From contig QHUD01000186.1 of the NCBI GenBank assembly GCA_003221085.1, forward strand, positions 1 to 6,580: 6,580 bases of DNA, given 5' to 3'. The notes below the pieces were generated by a model. The model worked only from the letters and a program-made list of their open reading frames with translations. It was not told where the DNA came from and made no database searches. This document shows positions 1 through 5,434 of the stretch, in pieces (position 1 is the first letter of the stretch; every line of letters starts with the position of its first letter). The position numbers and the translations under genes are program-made. Source of the stretch: Gemmatimonadota bacterium. GTDB taxonomy: Bacteria > Gemmatimonadota > Gemmatimonadetes > Gemmatimonadales > GWC2-71-9.

Positions 1-59
1 GGCCTACGGCTTCGTCTCGCTCACATCGGGTTCTAGGGCGCACGATGTCGAGCAGGCGA

Positions 60-1058
60 TCACCCCCCAGGGGCAACTCTGGGGGGTTTGCTTTTGATGT
101 GGTCGCAGATCCGGCCACCATGCTCGCGCCCGTTCTCGATGAAGATCTTGTTGGCGTCGAACCCGGAGGCGAGCACGCCGGCGATGTACACGCCCGGCAC
201 GTTGGTCTCCATCGTTTCGGGTGTGTGCTGCGGGACACCGCTGGTGTCGTCCACCATCACCCCGACCGAGCGCACGAGCGAGAGGTCCGCCGTGTAGCCG
301 GTCAGGGCCAGCACGAAATCGGCCGCAATCGTTTCATGTTCCCCGTCCGGATCGCGGCGCACCACGACCTCTGACCGCCTGATTTCGACGACGCGGCTGC
401 ACCAGCGAACCGCCACCCGGCCTTCCTTCACACGGTTGGTAATGTCGGGCAGGATCCACGGCTTCACGCCCCGGTCGAACTCGCTCAGGAAGTGCACCAG
501 GGTGACGCGTGCGCCGACCCGGCACAGCTCGAGCGCCGCCTCCACCGCGCTGTTGCCCCCGCCGACCACGACCACGCGCTGCTGCCAGTAGGGATGCGGC
601 TCCACGAAGAAGTGTGAGACGTGCGGGAGATCCTCCCCGGGGACGCGCAGCGGATTAGGCGACTCGAAATAGCCGGTGGCAAACACGAGGTGACGGCTCC
701 GGACGGTCTCCGGCTCGGGCATCCCGGGGTGCTGCGCCACCAGCTCGAACCCATCCCCTGCCCGCGTCACGCGCGACACCCTGTGATACTGGCGCACATC
801 CAATTCGAAATGCTCCGCCACCTTCCGATAGTAGGTCAGGGCTTCGCGTCGCGTGGGCTTGTCGCCCGCAGTCACGAACGGCACGCCGATCTCGAGCTTG
901 TCGGGCGTCGAGAAGAACGTCATGTACAAGGGGTAGCGCATGAGACTGGAGGTGACGGGCCCTTTGTCGAACAATGAGCACGTCAGCCGGGCGCGCTTCG
1001 CCGCTACGCCCACCGCGAGCCCGCAGGGCCCGGCTCCGATCACCGCGATATCGAGCAT
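60..1058 (-). CDS. ypdA: YpdA-family bacillithiol disulfide reductase (FAD/NADPH)
   Basis: This 332-residue protein is a single-chain flavoprotein of the YpdA (Bdr) family. Characterised members use NADPH to reduce oxidised bacillithiol in the cytoplasm. Visible motifs in order are the N-terminal FAD-binding GAGPCG (residues 8-13), an ATGYF motif (127-131), the NADPH-binding GGGNSA (166-171), and a C-terminal FAD segment around NVPGVYIAG (286-294) running into FDANKIFIENGREHG. There is no CxxC redox pair of the thioredoxin-reductase type. The lone Cys12 inside the first glycine motif matches the conserved cysteine that is functionally important in Staphylococcus YpdA. I chose the ATG at 1058; an in-frame TTG sits one codon upstream. 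No strong Shine-Dalgarno is visible. The gene follows purA by 13 bp and probably shares its transcript. The function implies a bacillithiol-using host, which is inference from family membership. Confidence 0.88.
   Translation of the reverse strand: MLDIAVIGAGPCGLAVGVAAKRARLTCSLFDKGPVTSSLMRYPLYMTFFSTPDKLEIGVPFVTAGDKPTRREALTYYRKVAEHFELDVRQYHRVSRVTRAGDGFELVAQHPGMPEPETVRSRHLVFATGYFESPNPLRVPGEDLPHVSHFFVEPHPYWQQRVVVVGGGNSAVEAALELCRVGARVTLVHFLSEFDRGVKPWILPDITNRVKEGRVAVRWCSRVVEIRRSEVVVRRDPDGEHETIAADFVLALTGYTADLSLVRSVGVMVDDTSGVPQHTPETMETNVPGVYIAGVLASGFDANKIFIENGREHGGRICDHIKSKPPRVAPGG
62..87 (+). terminator. Hairpin with T-rich tail at the 3' end of ypdA, plus-strand terminator candidate
   Basis: A perfect 9-bp inverted repeat (ACCCCCCAG at 62-70, CTGGGGGGT at 79-87) encloses an 8-nt loop. 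On the plus strand it is followed by TTGCTTTT, the shape of an intrinsic terminator for a transcript entering from the left edge. On the minus strand the same stem overlaps the last codons and stop of the reductase gene but has no T-run after it. It could therefore be a terminator for a convergent gene just outside the window, or a two-way barrier. The T-tract is interrupted by GC, so confidence is limited. In bases 1-59 I see no supportable gene. Confidence 0.35.
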
Positions 1059-1071
1059 CAACGAGACACTG

Positions 1072-2352
1072 TCACGTCACTTCGATGATCTGATCGCGAT
1101 GCGTACCGACGCTCACGTACTGGATCGGCGCGTGGGCCAGGTCCTGTAGTCGGTCCAAGTAGGCGCGGGCCGGCGGTGGCAAGTCGGCCAACCGGCGCAC
1201 TTGGCTGAGCGACTTCTGCCACCCGGGGAGTGACTCGTACAAGGGCTCGACTCGCGCGAGACGCTCCACCTCGGCGGGCATGGAGTCGAGCGACTCGCCA
1301 GCGCAGCGATAGCCCACGCAAACCGGAATCTCCGCAAACGAGTCGAGCACGTCGAGCTTGGTGACCGCGAGGCCGGTGAGGCCGTTGACCCGCACCGCAT
1401 AGCGTACGACGACGGCGTCGAACCAGCCGCAGCGACGCGGCCGCCCTGTCGTGGCCCCGTACTCGTCACCCAACTCGCGAATGCGCTCGGCCAGCGCCGG
1501 TGTGGCCTCGGTCGGGAGCGGCCCGTTCCCGACGCGAGTCGTGTACGCCTTCACGACGCCGAGTACGGCATCGATCGCCGTGGGGCCGATCCCCGCCCCT
1601 ACCGCGGCTCCGCCGGCCGTCGTGTTGGAAGAGGTCACGTACGGATAGGTGCCGTGGTCCACGTCCAGCAGCGCGCCCTGCGCGCCCTCGAGCAACACCG
1701 ACTCGCCACGCTCGAGCGCTTCCCAGACGACGCGTCCGGCATCCACGGCAAGCGGCAGCAGGCGCGGGGCGAGCCGCTCGAGCAGCCCGACGTGCTCCCC
1801 CGGATCGGCGCGCTCGGTCGAGCCGAGCAGCCCAAGGAACTCGTTCGCGGCCTGGACGCGTCCGCACACCAGGTCTTTCGCCCTGCCCAGGTTCCGCAGG
1901 TCGCCCACCCGGATGCCCCGTCTCCCGTACTTGTCCTCATAGGTGGGCCCGATGCCGCGGCCGTTGGTGCCGATCTTCTCCCGAGCCTCTCGCGCCCGGT
2001 CCAGCAGCTTGTGGAATGGGAGGGTCAGGTGCGCACGATCCGATACATACAGCTTGTGCTCGGTCCGGATGCCGCGCTCACTCAGGGCATCGAGCTCGGT
2101 GAAGAGCGTCTCCGGATCGAGCACGACGCCGTTCCCGACGACGCAAATCGCTCCCTGGATTATCCCTGAGGGAATCTGGTGGAGCACGAACTCGCCGGCG
2201 GCGGTGTGCACGGTGTGCCCCGCATTGGCGCCGCCCTGGTAACGCACCACGAGGTCGGCGCGCTCGGCGAGCACGTCGACGATTTTCCCCTTGCCCTCGT
2301 CGCCCCATTGGGCGCCGACGACCACGACGCAGTGGGTCTTCGGTCCGAACAT
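1072..2352 (-). CDS. purA: Adenylosuccinate synthetase
   Basis: This 426-residue cytoplasmic enzyme makes adenylosuccinate from IMP, aspartate and GTP, the first committed step from IMP to AMP. The sequence is a full-length, textbook member. It has GAQWGDEGKGK at residues 13-23 (Asp18 is the catalytic aspartate by alignment), NAGHT at 43-47 with the catalytic His46, the GRGIGPTYEDKY block, the GAQGALLDVDHGTYPYVTSSN block, a TTGRPRRCGW segment, and the guanine-binding TKLDVLD near the C-terminus. I chose the ATG at 2352 because family members begin a few residues before the GxWGDEGKGK motif. The frame stays open upstream to 2424, but that extension would be encoded by the predicted promoter and terminator hairpin. 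A GGGGAG sequence lies only 2 nt before the ATG, closer than is ideal. A promoter and hairpin directly upstream suggest purA has its own transcription control. ypdA follows closely. Confidence 0.96.
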   Translation of the reverse strand: MFGPKTHCVVVVGAQWGDEGKGKIVDVLAERADLVVRYQGGANAGHTVHTAAGEFVLHQIPSGIIQGAICVVGNGVVLDPETLFTELDALSERGIRTEHKLYVSDRAHLTLPFHKLLDRAREAREKIGTNGRGIGPTYEDKYGRRGIRVGDLRNLGRAKDLVCGRVQAANEFLGLLGSTERADPGEHVGLLERLAPRLLPLAVDAGRVVWEALERGESVLLEGAQGALLDVDHGTYPYVTSSNTTAGGAAVGAGIGPTAIDAVLGVVKAYTTRVGNGPLPTEATPALAERIRELGDEYGATTGRPRRCGWFDAVVVRYAVRVNGLTGLAVTKLDVLDSFAEIPVCVGYRCAGESLDSMPAEVERLARVEPLYESLPGWQKSLSQVRRLADLPPPARAYLDRLQDLAHAPIQYVSVGTHRDQIIEVT

Positions 2353-2363
2353 GGCTCCCCAGC

Positions 2364-2388
2364 AAAAACGCCCCGGAACCGGGGCGTT
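2364..2388 (-). terminator. Intrinsic terminator or attenuator hairpin in the purA leader
   Basis: AACGCCCCGG and CCGGGGCGTT form a perfect inverted repeat (2367-2376 and 2379-2388) around a 2-nt centre, which would fold as a 9-bp stem with a 4-nt loop. On the minus strand it runs straight into a TTTTT tract ending at 2364, the classic intrinsic terminator form. It sits after the M28 gene, so it may simply end the upstream operon. However, it lies between the predicted purA promoter and the purA ATG, with its T-run 11 nt before the start codon. Any purA transcript from that promoter must read through it, so attenuation is a real alternative. Confidence 0.75.
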
Positions 2389-2405
2389 GGAGTATCCTCC
2401 GACGG

Positions 2406-2434
2406 AAGCTAGACCCATGAGCATCGGGCGTCAA
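2406..2434 (-). promoter_or_regulatory. Sigma70-like promoter for purA-ypdA
   Basis: On the minus strand TTGACG (2434-2429) is followed after exactly 17 bp by TAGCTT (2411-2406). The -35 box matches the consensus at five of six positions and the -10 box at three of six. A transcript would start near 2399 and carry a leader of about 45 nt that includes the terminator-like hairpin. The promoter lies in the only sizeable intergenic gap in the window, which supports it; the weak -10 box limits confidence. It also rules out the upstream in-frame ATGs at 2424 and 2418 as starts on this transcript. Confidence 0.4.
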
Positions 2435-2444
2435 CGCATCCATT

Positions 2445-2519
2445 CCCACTCTAAAGAGTGGGCCCGGCACGTCGCTGCCCTTAAGGGCAGTGCATCACGG
2501 GCCCAGGCTTCAGCCTGGG
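2445..2519. repeat. Array of three evenly spaced perfect palindromes
   Basis: Three hairpin-forming palindromes follow each other. CCCACTCT/AGAGTGGG (2445-2462) and CCCAGGCT/AGCCTGGG (2502-2519) each have an 8-bp stem round a 2-nt centre. CTGCCCTTAAGGGCAG (2475-2490) has no spacer at its centre. Centres are 29 and 28 bp apart. The stems differ in sequence, but read on the minus strand the central four bases are similar (TTTA, TTAA, TGAA). A second, competing pairing exists: GGGCCCG (2460-2466) with CGGGCCC (2498-2504), enclosing the middle hairpin. The third palindrome overlaps the M28 stop codon. The array resembles REP-like extragenic palindromes or a processed 3' end. No transposase lies in the window, so the class is not assigned. 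Confidence 0.7.
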
Positions 2520-3418
2520 AGCAGAGCGGCCGCGACGCCCGCAGCCACCCGGCGCACGCCCTCGAGCGTCAGGCGCTCCGCTGCGTCCCGCGGCGTATGA
2601 ACGACCCGTGCCGTCCCCCAATCACCCCGCATGATCGTCACGCCCTCGCGTGCCGCAGCGGCCAGGACGAGGCCGTCCACCAAGACCGGCAGCCAGCGCG
2701 GGCGCCGCGCGCCCAGCGCCGCGGCCACCCGCTCGATGGTGGACCCGGTGCGATGGACGAACGCAATCGTGACGCCGCGATCGTCAATGCCGTCGAAGTT
2801 GATGAGGCAGGTGTCGCCGAGCAAATGGGCCCGCTCCCGCACGAAGGCCCGCGCCACGAGCAGGCCGTATTCCTCGGCGTCGGGCAGGAGCACGCCGACT
2901 CCGGCCTCCGGCGGCAGGGCATCCAGGGTGGCGAGGACGGCCACCACGCCAGCCGCGTTGTCGACCGCGCCCGCCGAGCGATCGGTCACCCGGTTGGCCG
3001 CGAGCAGCAGGATACCGGTAACACCGGCAGCTCCAGCGAGGATGTCGGGCGCGCCCGCGTGGAGCGCACCGAGCAACGCGCGCACCACCAAGGCAAGGAG
3101 CTCGACCGCGCCCACCGTCGCCAGCCCGGCGGCGACGAGCCGCGTCGCCATCGAGAGCGGCTGGCCCTTCGAGTCGTAATGCGCGGCGAGCCACACCGCA
3201 ACGCGAGCCCGGGGGCGGACGGCGATCAGGTTGACCCCCTCGAGCGGTGCCCGCCCAAGGCGGTACAGCAGCGAGCGCGCGGTGAACCGGTGCTCCATCA
3301 CGACGAGGCCGCGCGCCCCGAGCTCACGCTTCAGCACTTCTCGAATCTGCTGGTTCGCCGCTGTGCCGGTGAGCCGCGGGACCGCAATGGTGGCAAGCAG
3401 TGCCCGGTAGTCCGTCAC
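2510..3418 (-). CDS. M28-family zinc metallopeptidase with two membrane segments
   Basis: This 302-residue protein carries the complete metal and catalytic set of M28 (aminopeptidase-like) peptidases: His80 and Asp82 in AHYDS, bridging Asp153 in AVDNAAG, Glu182-Glu183 in DAEEYG (general base and zinc ligand), Asp209 in INFDG, and His274 in VHTPRD. The fold would bind two zinc ions and remove amino-terminal residues or cleave small peptides; the substrate is unknown. No signal peptide is seen. Instead, about residues 91-117 and 122-142 form two hydrophobic stretches between the first two metal motifs, predicting a membrane hairpin inserted in the catalytic domain. Start: a GTG at 3418 overlaps the aldolase stop as GTGA and fits the length of the domain. 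The same frame stays open upstream into the aldolase gene, but that reading is low-complexity Arg/Gly-rich and not real. The stop codon lies in a palindrome. Confidence 0.85.
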   Translation of the reverse strand: MTDYRALLATIAVPRLTGTAANQQIREVLKRELGARGLVVMEHRFTARSLLYRLGRAPLEGVNLIAVRPRARVAVWLAAHYDSKGQPLSMATRLVAAGLATVGAVELLALVVRALLGALHAGAPDILAGAAGVTGILLLAANRVTDRSAGAVDNAAGVVAVLATLDALPPEAGVGVLLPDAEEYGLLVARAFVRERAHLLGDTCLINFDGIDDRGVTIAFVHRTGSTIERVAAALGARRPRWLPVLVDGLVLAAAAREGVTIMRGDWGTARVVHTPRDAAERLTLEGVRRVAAGVAAALLPG

Positions 3419-4302
3419 GCGGCGACGAGCTTCACCAACCGCGCCCGGTCCGAGGCCGCCACCGGTGCCAGCGGCGGCCGCACCGGGCCGCCGTACAACC
3501 CTCCGCCCACGGCGTCCATCGCGGCCTTCACGCCCGCGGGCCCGAGCTTCCCCACGACCTCCCGGTCGAGCGGTGCGAGCCGCTCCTGGAGCTTGCCTGC
3601 GCCCGCCCGGTCGCCGGCGCGGAAGGCCGCGAACAGCTGGGCGGAGAGCGCCGCTGCGAAGCACGCGACGGCCAGGATGCCCCCGTCGCAGCCCAGCTCC
3701 AGGGCGGCATAGAGCAGCGAGCCCGAGCCGACAAATACCGACCACTCGGGCGCCGCGTCGCGGTAGGCGGCGAGGTTCTTCGCGTCGCCGGAAGAGTCCT
3801 TGACCCCGACGATGTTGGCGTGCGCCGCGAGCTGGCGCAGCAGGCCGGCTGCTATGGGGAGGTGGGTGTACTTGGGGATGTTGTACACGAGCACGGGCAC
3901 CGGGCTCGCGTCCGCCACCGCACGGTAGTAATCCGCGAGGCTCGCAGGAGAGACGGCCGCGGAAAAGTAGCCGGGCGGCCGCACGAGGACGGCATCCGCG
4001 CCTTCGGTTGCCGCCGCCCGGCTCAACGCCACCGCCTGCCGGGTGGACTCGCCGCCCGTCCCCACCATCAGCCAGCGCTTGTCCGGCAGGACCTCGCGCA
4101 CCCACGCGACCATGCGGCGTTGCTCGTCCGGTTCGAGCAGGGCCGACTCCCCGGTCGAGCCCGCGACCACCACGCCGTCCAGCCCCGCCGCGACGAGCTG
4201 GGTCACGTTGTGGCGCAGATGAACGGGGGCGATCTCTCCCGTCGCGCTGTCGAACGGCGTGGTAATGGGGGCCAGCACCCCCGCGAGCTGCCGCTCCGTC
4301 AC
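3415..4302 (-). CDS. DapA-superfamily aldolase, HOGA-like (4-hydroxy-2-oxoglutarate aldolase candidate)
   Basis: This 295-residue protein is a full-length class I (Schiff-base) TIM-barrel aldolase of the dihydrodipicolinate synthase superfamily. Family marks seen are PITTPF (12-17), GSTGE (48-52), the catalytic Tyr140 in VYNIP and the Schiff-base Lys168 in GVKDSSGD. In lysine-pathway DapA the motif after that tyrosine carries an arginine (YNVPSRT) that holds the second carboxylate; here the aligned residue is Tyr145 (YNIPKYT). The C-terminal run GLYGGPVRPPL and the NIVGVKDSSGD segment resemble eukaryotic HOGA1 as I remember it. I therefore infer a pyruvate-releasing keto-acid aldolase rather than lysine synthesis, and leave the symbol empty. 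The GTG start overlaps the pilT stop (GTGA), and its own stop overlaps the M28 start. An internal 199-bp stretch of this gene is duplicated inside pilT; this copy is intact. Confidence 0.85.
   Translation of the reverse strand: MTERQLAGVLAPITTPFDSATGEIAPVHLRHNVTQLVAAGLDGVVVAGSTGESALLEPDEQRRMVAWVREVLPDKRWLMVGTGGESTRQAVALSRAAATEGADAVLVRPPGYFSAAVSPASLADYYRAVADASPVPVLVYNIPKYTHLPIAAGLLRQLAAHANIVGVKDSSGDAKNLAAYRDAAPEWSVFVGSGSLLYAALELGCDGGILAVACFAAALSAQLFAAFRAGDRAGAGKLQERLAPLDREVVGKLGPAGVKAAMDAVGGGLYGGPVRPPLAPVAASDRARLVKLVAA
3832..4030 (-). repeat. 199-bp exact direct repeat, source copy inside the aldolase gene
   Basis: This segment is identical by eye over all 199 bases to 4827-5025, in the same orientation, offset by 995 bp. 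Here it encodes roughly aldolase residues 91-157 (from VALSRAAATEG to AAGLLRQ) with no break in the reading frame or in family similarity on either side, so this is the original location. Flanking bases diverge at once: G at 3831 versus C at 4826, and A at 4031 versus C at 5026. Confidence 0.95.
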
Positions 4303-5021
4303 TGGCCGGGGGCGGCCTCGGCGGGCGTGGGGACGCGCGGGCGCCGGCGCACGGCGCGCATCTGTTTCTCGAACGCCGCGGGATGCGTCGTCGCGGCGAG
4401 CGCGGCCTCGTACGTCACCACCTCGTCCGCCACCAGATCGATGAGGTGCTGGTCGAAGGTCTGCATGCCGTACTCGTCACGGGCCTCCTGGATGTACTCG
4501 TGCAGCTCGGCCGTACGGCCCGCATCCTTGATCAACTCGCGCACCTCTCCGGTCGAGAGCAGGATCTCCACCGCCGCGACCCGCCCGTGGCCGTCGGCGC
4601 GCGGAAGCAGCCGCTGCGAGACGACCGCCTGCAGCGCCTCGCTCAACCGGACCCGGGTGGCCTCCTGATCCTCGGGCGGGAACATCGAGACGATGCGGCT
4701 CACCGTGGTCACGGCGTCGGGCGTGTGCAGCGTCGAGATCACGAGATGCCCGGTTTCGGCCGCTTTCAGCGCGGTGTCGATAATCTCCGCATCGCGCATC
4801 TCGCCGATCAGGATGACGTCCGGGTCCTGGCGCAGCAGGCCGGCTGCTATGGGGAGGTGGGTGTACTTGGGGATGTTGTACACGAGCACGGGCACCGGGC
4901 TCGCGTCCGCCACCGCACGGTAGTAATCCGCGAGGCTCGCAGGAGAGACGGCCGCGGAAAAGTAGCCGGGCGGCCGCACGAGGACGGCATCCGCGCCTTC
5001 GGTTGCCGCCGCCCGGCTCAA
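4299..5021 (-). CDS. Chimeric open frame: aldolase fragment fused to PilT C-terminal half
   Basis: A 240-codon frame begins with about 66 residues of aldolase sequence (SRAAATEGADAV to AAGLLRQ) and passes directly into PilT at DPDVILIGEMRD, continuing to the normal PilT C-terminus. The only start near its beginning is a TTG at 5021 that overlaps the TGA of the upstream fragment (TTGA). It carries Walker B and the His box but no Walker A. I regard it as the downstream remnant of pilT rather than a real fused gene; whether it is translated is unknown. Confidence 0.4.
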   Translation of the reverse strand: MSRAAATEGADAVLVRPPGYFSAAVSPASLADYYRAVADASPVPVLVYNIPKYTHLPIAAGLLRQDPDVILIGEMRDAEIIDTALKAAETGHLVISTLHTPDAVTTVSRIVSMFPPEDQEATRVRLSEALQAVVSQRLLPRADGHGRVAAVEILLSTGEVRELIKDAGRTAELHEYIQEARDEYGMQTFDQHLIDLVADEVVTYEAALAATTHPAAFEKQMRAVRRRPRVPTPAEAAPGQ

Positions 5022-5025
5022 CGCC
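4827..5025 (-). repeat. 199-bp exact direct repeat, foreign copy replacing the pilT core
   Basis: This is the second copy of the 3832-4030 segment. It sits in the middle of pilT, between the end of the N-terminal domain (LKLPAIIAS) and the Walker B strand (DPDVILIGEMRD). The left boundary falls in a shared LRQ coding stretch (CTGCGCCAG on the minus strand), expected in both genes. No terminal inverted repeats, target-site duplication or transposase accompany it, so it is not an insertion sequence. It takes the place of about 75 PilT residues rather than being added to them. Confidence 0.95.
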
Positions 5026-5434
5026 CGCTGGCGATGATCGCCGGCAGCTTGAGGGTATCGAACGTCGGGACGTCGAACGGGATCACGCGCATCACGATCA
5101 TGAACGAGGAGCGCTGCCGCAGGATGTTCACGCGGAACCGGCCGACGCCGGGCATGCCCCAGGAGCAGTCGTAATCGCGCAGCCGGTCGAGGCGGGCGCG
5201 GTCCTCGTCGCTGGCGATCAGGTGCTGCGCGATCGACTTGGTCTGCTCCGGCGTCAAGCGGTGCTTGGTCAGGGGCACCAGCTTGCCGTCGATGCGGGCG
5301 CGGAACACGTCTCCGGCCTTCACGTGGAGGTCGGACGCTCCGCGGTCGATCGCCGCCTTGATGATCTGCTCGATGCCGCGCGGCTGCCCCGCGGCCGCGC
5401 CCGCACGGGCGCTCTTGGCCTTTTCCTCAGTCAC
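5018..5434 (-). CDS. pilT: N-terminal fragment of PilT (138 residues)
   Basis: This is the open part of the broken pilT before the frameshift. Residues 20-37 (IEQIIKAAIDRGASDLH) and 96-103 (GVGRFRVN) are typical of the PAS-like N-terminal domain of PilT-type ATPases, and the fragment reaches the linker LKLPAIIAS. It then reads two residues (GR) before a TGA in the duplicated aldolase segment. The GTG start at 5434 is backed by a strong GGAGGT 10 nt upstream (5445-5450). If translated, it would be a domain without ATP-binding ability. Confidence 0.75.
   Translation of the reverse strand: MTEEKAKSARAGAAAGQPRGIEQIIKAAIDRGASDLHVKAGDVFRARIDGKLVPLTKHRLTPEQTKSIAQHLIASDEDRARLDRLRDYDCSWGMPGVGRFRVNILRQRSSFMIVMRVIPFDVPTFDTLKLPAIIASGR

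Larger units (their letters stand above)
4299..5434 (-). pseudogene. pilT: Broken pilT: type IV pilus retraction ATPase lacking Walker A
   Basis: PilT is the hexameric cytoplasmic ATPase that depolymerises type IV pili for twitching motility. Both ends of the gene are clear: an N-terminal domain with ASDLH and GVGRFRVN, and a C-terminal domain with the Walker B strand DPDVILIGEMRD and the His box TGHLVISTLHT, ending in a normal C-terminal region. The part between, which should hold GxTGSGKS (Walker A) and the Asp box, is absent and filled by 199 bp copied from the next gene. The native gap must have been 2 modulo 3 bases long to keep frame, whereas 199 is 1 modulo 3, so the composite is also frameshifted and stops at 5018. 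As read, no working ATPase can be made. The gene is otherwise well preserved, with no decay outside the swap, so the lesion is very recent or is an assembly error. The GTG start abuts the dehydrogenase TAA. Confidence 0.9.

Noticed and set aside
1..59. Possible gene or tRNA end at the left edge
   Set aside because: The GGTTC-like stretch does not fold into a tRNA arm, and short frames on both strands are too brief to assign.
2353..2424. 24-residue N-terminal extension of PurA
   Set aside because: It would be coded by the promoter spacer and terminator stem and has no counterpart in the family, which starts just before GxWGDEGKGK.
2291..3712. Long plus-strand open frame (473 codons) across purA start, M28 and the aldolase
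   Set aside because: It reads antisense to three clear genes, crosses the palindrome array, and its product is Arg/Gly/His-rich with no domain. Long shadow frames are expected at this GC content.
3419..4105. N-terminal extension of the M28 peptidase into the aldolase gene
   Set aside because: The frame is open, but the extra 229 codons are Arg/Gly-rich and overlap the aldolase in another frame. The GTGA overlap at 3418 gives the expected domain start.
3400..4668. Plus-strand open frame of 422 codons antisense to the aldolase and pilT
   Set aside because: It is antisense to well-supported families and has biased composition with no motifs.
4827..5025. Duplicated segment considered as an insertion sequence or mobile element
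   Set aside because: It has no inverted ends, no target duplication and no transposase, its content is purely an internal gene fragment, and it replaces sequence instead of adding to it.
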